Part shown: in pieces, positions 36,349-44,740 of the stretch
How positions within the stretch are numbered: position 1 is the first letter of the stretch
Layout: every line of letters begins with the position of its first letter
Assembly (NCBI GenBank): GCA_963627995.1
Contig: CAVGCV010000012.1
Coordinates: forward strand, 3,379-67,378
DNA length: 64,000 bases
Source: UBA3839 sp963627995
GTDB taxonomy: Bacteria > Bacteroidota > Bacteroidia > Bacteroidales > Bacteroidaceae
Reading direction: 5' to 3'
Position numbers and translations under genes: made by a program
The notes under the pieces: generated by a model
Seen by the model: the letters and a program-made list of their open reading frames with translations, nothing else
Told to the model about the DNA's origin: nothing
Databases searched by the model: none

Positions 36349-37269
36349 ATGTGGCTACTCCTCGCATTCCTCTCGGCCGCGCTGCTGGGATTCTACGACG
36401 TGTTCAAGAAGAAATCGCTCGACGGCAACGCCGTCATCCCCGTCCTCTTCCTCAACACCGTCTTCTCGTCGCTCATCTTCATCCCCTTCATCGCACTCTC
36501 CGCAAGTGGCGACATCGCCGAAGGCTCCCTCCTCCACACCCGGGCCTACGGCTGGGACGGACACAGGTACATCCTGCTCAAGGCCGCCATCGTCCTCAGC
36601 TCGTGGCTCTTCGGCTACTTCGGCATCAAGCACCTGCCCATCACCCTCGTCGGCCCCATCAACGCCACGCGCCCCGTGATGGTGCTCGTCGGAGCGCTCA
36701 CGTTTTTCGGCGAGCGGCTCGGCGCGTTCCAGTGGCTCGGCGTCGCCACCGCCGTGGCAGGGCTCTACCTCCTCTCGCGCAGCGGCAAGAAAGAAGGCAT
36801 CGACTTCCGCCACAACCGCTGGGTGGTGTTCGTGCTGCTGGCCAACGTGCTGGGCGCGCTCTCGGGGCTGTACGACAAGTACCTCATGGCAGCGCCCGAG
36901 AACGGGGGAGCCGGCCTCGACAAGATGGCGGTGCAGTCGTGGTACAACATCTACCAGTGCGGCATGATGCTCGCCGCGCTCCTCGTCATCTGGATGCCCG
37001 CCAGGCGGCACACCACCCCGTTCCGGTGGCACTGGAGCATCCCCCTCATCAGCCTCTTCCTCTCCGCCGCCGACTTCGCCTACTTCTACGCCCTCGGCCT
37101 CGACGGCGCGATGATCAGCATCGTGAGCATGGTTCGGCGCGGCTCCGTGGTGGTGTCCTTCCTCTTCGGCGCCATGGCCTTCCGCGAGCGGAACCTCCGC
37201 GCCAAGGCCGCCGACCTGCTCCTCGTCATCCTGTCCATGGCGCTCCTCTTCATCGGCAGCCGCGGCTGA
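36349..37269 (+). CDS. DMT-superfamily (EamA) transporter
   Basis: 306 residues, about ten hydrophobic helices in two five-helix repeats, with the first EamA signature around HLPITLVGPINATRPVMVLVGALTFFGERLGAFQWLGVATAVAG and the second ending GAMAFRERNLRAKAADLLLVILSMALLFIG (each much shortened here). EamA proteins export or import small metabolites across the inner membrane; the substrate cannot be predicted. Begins 56 nt after truA and is the last gene before array D. Confidence 0.88.
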   Translation: MWLLLAFLSAALLGFYDVFKKKSLDGNAVIPVLFLNTVFSSLIFIPFIALSASGDIAEGSLLHTRAYGWDGHRYILLKAAIVLSSWLFGYFGIKHLPITLVGPINATRPVMVLVGALTFFGERLGAFQWLGVATAVAGLYLLSRSGKKEGIDFRHNRWVVFVLLANVLGALSGLYDKYLMAAPENGGAGLDKMAVQSWYNIYQCGMMLAALLVIWMPARRHTTPFRWHWSIPLISLFLSAADFAYFYALGLDGAMISIVSMVRRGSVVVSFLFGAMAFRERNLRAKAADLLLVILSMALLFIGSRG

Positions 37270-37325
37270 CGCGCCGCCGCCACGCGCCGCCCCCCTCCCA
37301 AGAACGCACCGCCGTTCTTCCGACG

Positions 37326-37529
37326 GCGCACTGTAAATCCGGCTCCAGCGCACACGCGCCAAACTTCCAGCGCACCGCAGCCAAATTTCCAAGTACTTGG
37401 AAATATTTTTCTAAGTACTTGAAAATATTTTTCCAAGTACTTGGAAATTTATTCTCAGCGCACTGCGCCCCAACTTCCGGTGCGCCGCGGCGGAACTTCC
37501 AGTGCGCCGCGGCCAAAGTCGCTGCGCGC
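37326..37529. repeat. 22-bp-period node array D (mosaic GCGCAC / AAGTACTT / GTGCGC)
   Basis: Ten nodes at exactly 22-bp steps: GCGCAC at 37326, 37348, 37370; AGTACT (in AAGTACTT) at 37392, 37414, 37436; GCGCAC at 37458; GTGCGC at 37480 and 37502; GCGCGC at 37524. The order, with three central AAGTACTT units flanked by GC-type units, is the same as array C 15 kb away. Convergent position between the DMT permease and rubrerythrin. The rest of 37270-37718 is GC-rich with further imperfect units to about 37575 and no gene I can support. Confidence 0.9.
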
Positions 37530-37718
37530 CGCGCCGGAATCCCCGCTGCGCGCCGCATGGCGCGTCCGCGCGGCACGGAAGCACGGACGGCGCGGACGGG
37601 CGCGCACTGCGGCGCGACCACCTCCCCCCTCGTCCGCCCCAGGCACAAGAAAAGCGCGCGGCGACCGTTCCCAGCCTCCGCGCGCCCATGCCCGCGTCTT
37701 CGCAATCGAATGGAAGTA

Positions 37719-38282
37719 CTACTTGAAATAGCGGTTGAAAAGTCCCTGGAATCCAGCACCGTGGCGCGCCTCGTCCTTGGCCATTTCATGCACCGTGTCG
37801 TGGATGGCGTCGAGGTTCATTTCCTTGGCCTTGCGCGCAATCTCCATCTTTCCGGCGCACGCGCCCTCCTCGGCCAGCATGCGCTTCTCGACGTTGGTCT
37901 TCGTGTCCCACACGACCTCGCCGAGCAGCTCGGCGAACTTCGACGCGTGCTCGGCCTCCTCGATGGCGTAGCGCTTGAACGCCTCCGCCACCTCCGGATA
38001 GCCCTCGCGGTCTGCCTGGCGGCTCATCGCAAGGTACATCCCCACTTCCGTGCATTCGCCCATGAAGTGGTCCTTCAGCCCCTGGAGCACGAACCTGCCG
38101 TCCTCCGTGTCGGGAATATCTTTGGCAACACCCAGCACATGCTCCGTCACAAAGCTGAGGCCGGCGCTCTCATCCATCAGTTTGAACTTGCTGCCCGGAA
38201 CCTTGCACTGCGGACACTTCTCGGGCGGCGTGTCTCCCTCGTGAACGTATCCGCACACGGGGCATACCCATTTCTTAGTCAT
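37719..38282 (-). CDS. Rubrerythrin with N-terminal rubredoxin domain (reverse rubrerythrin)
   Basis: 187 residues. Rubredoxin-like Fe(Cys)4 module at the N-terminus with C7-x2-C10 and C23-x2-C26, then a ferritin-like four-helix di-iron domain (about 45-187) with E-x6-Y/ExxH-type ligands (MGECTEVGMYLAM, AIEEAEHASKFAEL, EEGACAGKMEIA, DEARHGAGF). The order is reversed relative to classical rubrerythrin. It reduces hydrogen peroxide in anaerobes. Own full promoter at 38334-38364. Its N-terminal 36 residues are closely copied in the small gene at 38524-38634. Confidence 0.95.
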   Translation of the reverse strand: MTKKWVCPVCGYVHEGDTPPEKCPQCKVPGSKFKLMDESAGLSFVTEHVLGVAKDIPDTEDGRFVLQGLKDHFMGECTEVGMYLAMSRQADREGYPEVAEAFKRYAIEEAEHASKFAELLGEVVWDTKTNVEKRMLAEEGACAGKMEIARKAKEMNLDAIHDTVHEMAKDEARHGAGFQGLFNRYFK

Positions 38283-38333
38283 AAATCTTACTTTTTACTG
38301 TGAATAAATCAGTGAATTGAACTCTTGTCGGTA

Positions 38334-38364
38334 CAAAAATACGAAAATCGGGAAAACAGGCAAA
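38334..38364 (-). promoter_or_regulatory. Rubrerythrin promoter
   Basis: Minus strand TTTG (38361-38364), 19 nt, TATTTTTG (38334-38341): full match; leader about 45 nt. Confidence 0.85.
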
Positions 38365-38426
38365 GCCTTTCAGGATTTTTCTCCTCGCCGCGCCGCATTT
38401 TTTCCGCGCGCAGCGGCGCAACGGAA

Positions 38427-38456
38427 AGGGCGTCCGGGACAACGCCCGAACGCCCT
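38427..38456 (-). terminator. Possible terminator of the small rubredoxin-like gene
   Basis: 7-bp outer stem (38427-38433 with 38450-38456) extended by a 3-bp GGG/CCC inner stem, just downstream of the small gene on the minus strand. Confidence 0.5.
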
Positions 38457-38523
38457 CGCATTCCAGTCGGAACACACCCGCCACGCCACGCGGACGCGCG
38501 GGCCACGCCTGCGGCGCGCCGCG

Positions 38524-38634
38524 CTACATGGGCAGGAACTTCTTGCCCGGCACGTTGCACTTCGGACACTTCTCCGGCGGCGCGTCGCCCTCGTGGACGT
38601 ATCCGCACACGGGGCACACCCATTTCTTAGCCAT
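38524..38634 (-). CDS. 36-residue rubredoxin-like protein
   Basis: ATG 38634 to TAG 38524, 36 residues: Cys7, Cys10, Cys23 and Cys26 in two CPxC knuckles with the spacing of the rubrerythrin rubredoxin module. It is identical to the N-terminus of the neighbouring rubrerythrin at 29 of 36 positions and ends just where the ferritin-like domain would begin. It has its own full promoter (38731-38761) and is followed by a hairpin. Free-standing rubredoxins are usually about 52 residues, so this is a minimal version, probably a partial duplicate kept as an electron carrier for rubrerythrin or the flavodiiron protein. Easily missed by gene callers because of length. Confidence 0.8.
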   Translation of the reverse strand: MAKKWVCPVCGYVHEGDAPPEKCPKCNVPGKKFLPM

Positions 38635-38730
38635 AGACCTTGCAGTTTGCGGTGAAAAAAATCTTCCTGCCGGGCCGGCAGGCCGCCTCCAGCGCGCACG
38701 ACCGCGCCCCGCGCCACAGCGCCCGGCGGA

Positions 38731-38761
38731 CAAAAGTACGAAAAGAAAGCCGCCGCGCAAA
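38731..38761 (-). promoter_or_regulatory. Promoter of the small rubredoxin-like gene
   Basis: Minus strand TTTG (38758-38761), 19 nt, TACTTTTG (38731-38738): full match; leader about 90 nt. This argues that the 36-codon frame is a real gene. Confidence 0.8.
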
Positions 38762-38802
38762 ACTTTCCGGCGATTTATTCCGCCAAAACCAGAAAATCTC
38801 GC

Positions 38803-38810
38803 TACCTTTG
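38803..38810 (+). promoter_or_regulatory. -7 element of the tRNA-Arg promoter
   Basis: TACCTTTG about 43 nt upstream of the mature tRNA 5' end. Confidence 0.6.
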
Positions 38811-38852
38811 CGCAGCCTTGCGAGCGCGGGCGAACCGCCCGCAAGGCGCGCC

Positions 38853-38927
38853 GGTTCGGTAGCTCAGTTGGATTAGAGCAGCAGCCTTCTAAGCTGCGGG
38901 TCAAGGGTTCGAATCCCTTCCGAATCA
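38853..38927 (+). tRNA. tRNA-Arg (anticodon TCT)
   Basis: 75 nt cloverleaf without encoded CCA. Acceptor GGTTCGG pairs with CCGAATC (one G-U), D-arm AGCTCAGTTGGATTAGAGC, anticodon stem GCAGC/GCTGC with loop CTTCTAA (anticodon TCT), variable loop GGGTC region, T-arm AGGGTTCGAATCCCT, discriminator A. Reads AGA/AGG codons. Confidence 0.96.
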
Positions 38928-39055
38928 CACGGCAGCGCGGTCCGGGCGTCCGTGTTCCGCACCGCCGCCCCTCCGGCGCCGGAAACGGCGAGGCCCGGCA
39001 CTGGGGCGCGAGGCCTCCGGCACGGCGGCATGAGAGGGCTGGAGCCGAAGCGCAA

Positions 39056-39105
39056 TGAAAAATCGTCCGCAGGGAAACGGTGGTTTCCCTGCGGACGATT
39101 TTTCA
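39056..39105. terminator. 22-bp-stem bidirectional hairpin carrying array-type nodes
   Basis: Perfect 22-bp stem (39056-39077 with 39084-39105), 6-nt loop, with A-run at the left foot and T-run at the right foot, so a strong bidirectional terminator between tRNA-Arg and the GH25 gene. The stem contains CCGCAG at 39067 and CTGCGG at 39089, exactly 22 bp apart, the same words and step as array B. Confidence 0.85.
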
Positions 39106-39161
39106 TTCTCCCGCCACCAGAAAGTCAAGGCGCCGTGCCGGCAAGCCTCCCCGCCAGCGAG

Positions 39162-39989
39162 TCAATTTGCACAAATGCACAGGCTGTCGAGCTGTTCTTC
39201 CGTCCCGTTGAACAGATTGACATCGACACGGCCGCCGATGCCGTCCACCTTGCCGGCATCCGTGTGCTGCCAAAAGGTCCATCGGCCTGCGTAGCGGAGC
39301 GTATCGACGTAGTAATGCGCTATCCAGTAAGGGTAGCGGTCGAATTCCTCGGTGTTGAGATAATGTTCCTTGAACGCGTACGAAGCATAGAGAATGGGGG
39401 TCGCGCGATAATGCTCTTCCACGATGTCGAGCCAAGTTTTCACCTCGTCCTGCAATTTCTTTCGGGAATAGCCTTCAATCTTATCGACTTCAACTTCCAC
39501 GTCAAGAACGGGCGGGAGGTCGCCCTCTTCCAGCTGCACCATGCGGCAAAAGTACTCTGCCTGCCGGCGCGCCGAACTCTTCGTGCTGAAAAAGTGGTAC
39601 GCGCCGCGAACAATGCCGCACCTGCGCGCCTGCGCGAAGTTCAAATTGAAGTAGGCGTCGAACTGATCCGTCCCTTCCGTTGCCTTGATGAAAACAAATT
39701 TAACGGGCGCGCCCTGTATGTCTGCATGGCGCAACTTTTCCCAATCGATTGCTTCCTGGTAGTGCGAGATGTCAAGTCCGCGCACAGTTCCACTCGGATA
39801 TGTCGTTGTCCCATAAAGAGCTTTCCAACGGAAAGAATACGGCCCGACGAATGTCCGATAGAAGAAAAACACATAAGCGACAATGGCCACGGCAATCAGT
39901 ATCCACAGCAAGCGAGAGGACATTCTCCGAAAACGCCCTCGTTTCTTCCGCGTTCTGGATGGTGAGCGTTTCTTCTTCACTTTTGCCAC
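39162..39989 (-). CDS. Membrane-anchored GH25 lysozyme (N-acetylmuramidase)
   Basis: 275 residues. A very basic N-terminus (KVKKKRSPSRTRKKRGR) and one TM anchor (about 28-46) precede a GH25 barrel: GLDISHYQEAIDW with the first catalytic Asp, FVFIKATEGTDQFD, IVRGAYHFF, PVLDVEVEVDKIEG with the D-x-E pair, ILYASYAFKEHYL, and WTFWQHTDAGKVDGI. GH25 enzymes cleave peptidoglycan between MurNAc and GlcNAc. Anchoring suggests a housekeeping role in wall remodelling at the periplasmic face rather than a phage lysin. Follows pfp on the same strand after a hairpin at 40021-40059. Confidence 0.92.
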   Translation of the reverse strand: MAKVKKKRSPSRTRKKRGRFRRMSSRLLWILIAVAIVAYVFFFYRTFVGPYSFRWKALYGTTTYPSGTVRGLDISHYQEAIDWEKLRHADIQGAPVKFVFIKATEGTDQFDAYFNLNFAQARRCGIVRGAYHFFSTKSSARRQAEYFCRMVQLEEGDLPPVLDVEVEVDKIEGYSRKKLQDEVKTWLDIVEEHYRATPILYASYAFKEHYLNTEEFDRYPYWIAHYYVDTLRYAGRWTFWQHTDAGKVDGIGGRVDVNLFNGTEEQLDSLCICAN

Positions 39990-40020
39990 GACCGCGCGTT
40001 GGTTTTAAGAAAGTTAGAAT

Positions 40021-40059
40021 ATCCCGCGGTTCGCACAATGAAAGCACGAATCGCGGGAT
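40021..40059 (-). terminator. Probable terminator of pfp
   Basis: 12 of 13 pairs in an imperfect stem (40021-40033 with 40047-40059), 13-nt loop, followed on the minus strand by a T-rich stretch. Confidence 0.6.
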
Positions 40060-40092
40060 AGAAATCTATTGATGTCAGTCTTAACAGGATCT

Positions 40093-41730
40093 TTATTTTG
40101 TCTGCTCGAGCTTCAGTGTCACGGTCGGCTGGTCGCACACCTCCGTAGGGCCGAAATATTGAATGGGGCCAGGATAAATGTAACACGTCTTGCGCGCCCA
40201 TTCGTCGCGATGAGCGGCAAAGAACTTGAATGGAGCGCCCTCCAGCTCGACCAAAGCCTTTCGGATGACAGGTTTGTCCTTACCGTTGCGGCGTTCCATG
40301 TTCATCATCATCGTGATGGGCACACCACCGGCAATCCATTGTTCCGCCGGCGCCGTTGTGTTTTTGATGATGGACATGTATCCCGTCTTGCCATTGGCAA
40401 TCAAGCGACTGGCATTAAATCCCAAAGAATAGCAGTAGTCGGCATCATAATTTGACGGAGCTGCGCAACGTCCCTCATAGCCAAAGAAATGGTGTTGTGC
40501 GGCAAACTTACCAACATACTTACCCTCACGTTTCCAATCGTGGAGTTTGTCGGCCACCATCTTTGAAAGGAGTTTTTCCGTTTCAATAAGGCTAACCTGC
40601 ACATTGCCGTGCGGATCACGGTCGAGCGCGAGCTGGCTGGCCACGTCAATCGGCAACGAGTTGAAAATGGCAAGATTTTCTTTTGAAATGTGGCGACGCA
40701 CATAGTCTATCTGTTCGCCACGGCCCACTTCCTTCGCCTCTTCCGTAGCGAGCACGTCATTGAGCTCTGCTATCAGTTTCTTGATTGCCGGAATGAACTC
40801 AATCAGTCCCTCGGGAATGAGAACCGTACCGAAGTTGTTGCCATCCTCCGCACGCTTGGCAACAGCACTGGCGATGTAAGTCACCACGTCGTCAAGCGAC
40901 ATCGCTTTTGCTTCCACTTCTTCACTGACGAGGCAGATGTTCGGCTGGCACTGGAGTGCGCATTCCAAAGCGATGTGGCTGGCCGAGCGTCCCATGAGTT
41001 TGATGAAATGCCAATATTTTCGAGCCGAATTGCAGTCACGCTGGATGTTGCCAATCAATTCTGCATACGTCTTACAAGCCGTATCGAAGCCGAAGCTGGT
41101 TTCAATCTGTTCGTTCTTCAAATCGCCATCGATGGTCTTCGGACATCCGATCACTTGCACGCCATATTGTTTTGCCGCATAATACTCGGCAAGGACGCAC
41201 GCATTCGTGTTGGAATCGTCACCGCCAATAATCACAAGAGCTTTGATGTCGAGCTGACGAAGGATTTCGATGCCTTTCTCAAACTGGCCGACTTCCTCCA
41301 GTTTCGTGCGCCCAGAACCAATGATGTCGAAGCCACCAGTGTTTCTGTATTCATCGATAATGTCGGAAGTCAGCTCCATATATTTGTGTTCGACAAGCCC
41401 ACCTGGCCCCAAAATGAAGCCGTAGAGTTTGCTCTTTGGATTGAGACTCTTAATGCCGTCGAACAAACCGCTAATTACGTTGTGGCCACCAGGTGCCTGT
41501 CCGCCCGAAAGTATCACGCCCACATTGCACGGAGGGAGTTCCTGCGCCTCGCCTGCTGCGAACTCAATCACAGGCATTCCGTAAGTGTTTGGGAAAAGTG
41601 ACTTGATTTCCTCTTGGTTGCCAACCGATTGGGTAGGCGCACCCTCCACTGCCTTTACTGGCCCTTGCAAAGCTTTCGGAAGCTTGGGCTGGTAGGCTGC
41701 ACGTGCAATTTGCAAATAGCTTTTTTCCAT
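40093..41730 (-). CDS. pfp: PPi-dependent phosphofructokinase (diphosphate-fructose-6-phosphate 1-phosphotransferase)
   Basis: 545 residues, the length of the long PPi-PFK group. Substrate blocks: GGQAPGGHNVISGLFD near the N-terminus, the IIGGDDSNTNACVLAEYY segment with the GDD pattern that marks PPi rather than ATP use, and the fructose-6-phosphate region CPKTIDGDLKN. It catalyses the reversible glycolytic step F6P + PPi to F1,6BP + Pi, standard for Bacteroidales. Single gene with its own full promoter (41778-41808). Confidence 0.95.
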   Translation of the reverse strand: MEKSYLQIARAAYQPKLPKALQGPVKAVEGAPTQSVGNQEEIKSLFPNTYGMPVIEFAAGEAQELPPCNVGVILSGGQAPGGHNVISGLFDGIKSLNPKSKLYGFILGPGGLVEHKYMELTSDIIDEYRNTGGFDIIGSGRTKLEEVGQFEKGIEILRQLDIKALVIIGGDDSNTNACVLAEYYAAKQYGVQVIGCPKTIDGDLKNEQIETSFGFDTACKTYAELIGNIQRDCNSARKYWHFIKLMGRSASHIALECALQCQPNICLVSEEVEAKAMSLDDVVTYIASAVAKRAEDGNNFGTVLIPEGLIEFIPAIKKLIAELNDVLATEEAKEVGRGEQIDYVRRHISKENLAIFNSLPIDVASQLALDRDPHGNVQVSLIETEKLLSKMVADKLHDWKREGKYVGKFAAQHHFFGYEGRCAAPSNYDADYCYSLGFNASRLIANGKTGYMSIIKNTTAPAEQWIAGGVPITMMMNMERRNGKDKPVIRKALVELEGAPFKFFAAHRDEWARKTCYIYPGPIQYFGPTEVCDQPTVTLKLEQTK

Positions 41731-41777
41731 GTTTTCAAATGAAAGATTTGACTTAAAAAAATATTTCTTTCAGACTG

Positions 41778-41808
41778 CAAAATTAGTTATTTTCCACAGA
41801 AAGGCAAA
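41778..41808 (-). promoter_or_regulatory. pfp promoter
   Basis: Minus strand TTTG (41805-41808), 19 nt, TAATTTTG (41778-41785): full match; leader about 40 nt. Confidence 0.85.
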
Positions 41809-41823
41809 GGTGGCGCAGATGTT

Positions 41824-44664
41824 TTAGCCGAGCAAGCCACCTCTTTCCATCCCCTCGCGCAAAAAGCGGGAAGTCACGCCCTGTCCTGAGAGCGCCACTT
41901 CATCAGGCGTGCCTGCCACGACCACCTCGCCGCCGCGCCGGCCGCCCTCCGGGCCTATGTCTATAAGGTAGTCCGCATAAGCTATCACATCCAAATTGTG
42001 CTCAATCACTACCACCGTGTTTCCTTTTTCCACCAAACGACGCAAAACATCCAGCAAAGCCTGAATGTCGGCGAAGTGCAGACCCGTCGTCGGTTCATCG
42101 AGAATAAAGACCGTCCGCCCCGTGTCACGCCGGGCAAGCTCGGTGGCAAGTTTCACCCGTTGGCTCTCACCACCAGAGAGTGTCGTTGCCGATTGTCCCA
42201 ATTTTACATAGCCAAGCCCCACATCTTGCAGTACCTTGATTTTCCCAACAATGTTCGGTTGGTTTTCAAAAAAGTCCACAGCCTCATTGATAGTCATACC
42301 CAGCACGTCGGCAATGGACTTTCCCTTAAATCGGACTTCCAGCGTGGCACGGTTATATCGCTGTCCGTGGCAAACATCACATTTTACCTGAATGTCCGGC
42401 AGGAAATTCATGGCAATTGTTTTGTAGCCATTGCCGCCGCACGCCTCACACCGCCCTCCTTTCACATTGAAAGAGAACTGGCCAGGCTTATAGCCTCGCA
42501 TCTTTGCTTCGGGCATCTCGACAAAAAGCGAACGGATGTCAGAGAACACGCCCGTGTAAGTGGCAGGATTGGAGCGAGGGGAGCGTCCCAGTGGAGACTG
42601 GTCCACGCTGATTACTTTATCCACAAGCTCCAACCCGTCAATTGCTTCATAAGCAAGCGGTTCACGCAGAGAACGATAGAATTTTTGGGAAAGAATCGGT
42701 TGCAGGGTGTCGTTCACCAGCGTCGATTTTCCGCTTCCGCTCACGCCCGTCACACAGATAAACTTTCCCAAGGGGAAAGCCACGTCAATATTCTTCAAGT
42801 TGTTGCCCCTGCATCCGCGCAGCACGAGTTTTTCTCCCGTCTCCTCCGTCCATGCTCGTTTGTGCGAGTGATCCATACGTATATCTCCACGCAGCCATTG
42901 CGCCGTCGTAGTCTCGGCTTTCAACAAATCTGAAGGCGTTCCCTGAAACACGACTTCACCGCCGAATTTTCCTGCTCCCGGGCCAATGTCCACAATGTAG
43001 TCTGCTGCCATCATCATGTCGCGGTCATGTTCCACAACGACCACCGTGTTTCCCAAGTCGCGCAAGGCTTTCAGAGAGCCAATCAATCGCTCGTTGTCGC
43101 GCTGATGGAGCCCAATACTCGGCTCGTCAAGGATGTACAGCACATTCACAAGCTGCGATCCAATCTGGGTTGCAAGGCGTATGCGCTGGCTTTCACCACC
43201 CGAAAGCGAAGCCGTAGAGCGGCCCAAGTTCAAATAGTCAAGGCCCACATTCAAAAGGAATTGCAAGCGTTTGTTGATTTCTTTCAGTATCTCTTCCGAA
43301 ATGCGTCCCTGTCGTTCGCCTATACGCTCCGTCACATGGGAAGTCCATTCATACAATTCGCCCAAATCCATTTTGCACAATTCGTAAATGTTCTTCCCGT
43401 CAATCCGATAACAGAGAGACTCTCGCTTCAGGCGCGCGCCGTGACACTCGGGACACTCGCACACGCGGTCGAAACTCTCAGCCCACCTTTGGGCCTGCGC
43501 CGATGCGTCGGCCTCGCATAATTGGTGGATATATTTCGCAATGCCTTCGTACTGGCAAAACAAATCCGACGAGGTGTGGATTTTTGCAGCCTTGATGCAC
43601 ACACGGTGGTCACAGCCATACAAGACATCATGCAGAGCCTCGTCGGTCAAGTCCGCCACTGGAGTACGAAGTGTGAAGCCGTGCAGTGCAAGCACCGCCT
43701 CGATTTGCAAAAAAATCATCGTTCCACGCGCTTTTCCCAATGGAGCCAAAGCTCCATCGGCAATAGAGAGCAATCGGTTGGGAACAATTTTGTCTTCATC
43801 TATCAAACTAACGTAGCCGAGACCCTTGCAACGCGGACACGCTCCCTCGGGCGTATTGAACGAAAAGTTGTTCGGAGCGGGGTCACTGTAGCTAATGCCT
43901 GTGGTGGGACACATCAGCCGCCGGCTGTAAAAACGCGGGCTTTCTGCGTTTCGTTCCAAAAGCTCTACCAGTCCGTTGCCCAGTTGCATCGCGATGGCAA
44001 TACTCTTTTTCAGCCGCTCCGTGTCCTTGTCGCTGACGACCAGCTTGTCCACCACCACCTCAATGTTGTGGTTCTTGTAGCGATCCACTTTCATGTCCTC
44101 CACCAGGTCGAGCATTTCACCGTCCACGCGAATATTAAGGTAGCCCTTACGGCGCATCGCATCGAACAGCTCGCGATAATGGCCCTTGCGGCTACGGACA
44201 AGCGGAGCGAGTATAAAAACCGCCTTGCCGCCATAGTCGGACAACATCAAGTCAAGAATCTGTTCTTCCGTGTATTTCACCATTTGCTCGCCCGTTTCCA
44301 AACTAAAGGCCGTTGCAGTGCGAGCAAAAAGTAGCCGAAGATAGTCATAGACTTCGGTCACAGTCCCCACCGTCGAGCGCGGATTGCGATTCGTTGTCTT
44401 TTGCTCTATGCTGATAACCGGACTAAGCCCCGTTATCTTGTCCACATCGGGGCGCTCCATCCCTCCGAGGAAGCCGCGCGCATAAGTCGAGAAAGTCTCT
44501 ATATAACGTCGTTGTCCCTCGGCAAAAAGAGTGTCGAACGCAAGGCTTGACTTGCCACTTCCGCTCAGTCCCGTGATGACCGTGAGCTGATGACGCGGAA
44601 TGGTCACATTTATATTCTTCAGATTGTGTACCCGCGCGCCGAGTACTTCAATGTTTTCTTGCAT
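41824..44664 (-). CDS. uvrA: UvrABC system subunit A
   Basis: 946 residues. Two ABC modules: Walker A GLSGSGKSSLAFDTL near residue 33 and GVSGSGKSTLVND near 640, two LSGGESQR signatures, and the C-terminal zinc finger with CEACGGNG...CDVCHGQRY. The first zinc module reads CPTTG...CPRCKGLG, with Thr where the second Cys of CxxC is expected. UvrA dimer recognises bulky DNA lesions and loads UvrB. Single gene; its start is 76 nt downstream of the sorting-domain gene on the same strand and no clear promoter is seen. Confidence 0.97.
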   Translation of the reverse strand: MQENIEVLGARVHNLKNINVTIPRHQLTVITGLSGSGKSSLAFDTLFAEGQRRYIETFSTYARGFLGGMERPDVDKITGLSPVISIEQKTTNRNPRSTVGTVTEVYDYLRLLFARTATAFSLETGEQMVKYTEEQILDLMLSDYGGKAVFILAPLVRSRKGHYRELFDAMRRKGYLNIRVDGEMLDLVEDMKVDRYKNHNIEVVVDKLVVSDKDTERLKKSIAIAMQLGNGLVELLERNAESPRFYSRRLMCPTTGISYSDPAPNNFSFNTPEGACPRCKGLGYVSLIDEDKIVPNRLLSIADGALAPLGKARGTMIFLQIEAVLALHGFTLRTPVADLTDEALHDVLYGCDHRVCIKAAKIHTSSDLFCQYEGIAKYIHQLCEADASAQAQRWAESFDRVCECPECHGARLKRESLCYRIDGKNIYELCKMDLGELYEWTSHVTERIGERQGRISEEILKEINKRLQFLLNVGLDYLNLGRSTASLSGGESQRIRLATQIGSQLVNVLYILDEPSIGLHQRDNERLIGSLKALRDLGNTVVVVEHDRDMMMAADYIVDIGPGAGKFGGEVVFQGTPSDLLKAETTTAQWLRGDIRMDHSHKRAWTEETGEKLVLRGCRGNNLKNIDVAFPLGKFICVTGVSGSGKSTLVNDTLQPILSQKFYRSLREPLAYEAIDGLELVDKVISVDQSPLGRSPRSNPATYTGVFSDIRSLFVEMPEAKMRGYKPGQFSFNVKGGRCEACGGNGYKTIAMNFLPDIQVKCDVCHGQRYNRATLEVRFKGKSIADVLGMTINEAVDFFENQPNIVGKIKVLQDVGLGYVKLGQSATTLSGGESQRVKLATELARRDTGRTVFILDEPTTGLHFADIQALLDVLRRLVEKGNTVVVIEHNLDVIAYADYLIDIGPEGGRRGGEVVVAGTPDEVALSGQGVTSRFLREGMERGGLLG

Positions 44665-44740
44665 AGTGCCTGTGTTTCGTCCGTTGGCGAAGAGCGCCAG
44701 CTTATCCTGCCCGCCGCCCGCCCCGTTCGGCGCAACCGCG

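Noticed and set aside
37441..37731. Short frames over the 22-bp arrays as small proteins
   Set aside because: Open frames follow from the 22-bp period and GC content, have no start context, and overlap arrays on both strands.
36351..38303. 650-residue frame spanning the DMT permease, array D and rubrerythrin
   Set aside because: Out of frame with the permease and antisense to rubrerythrin; Arg/Pro/His-rich translation.
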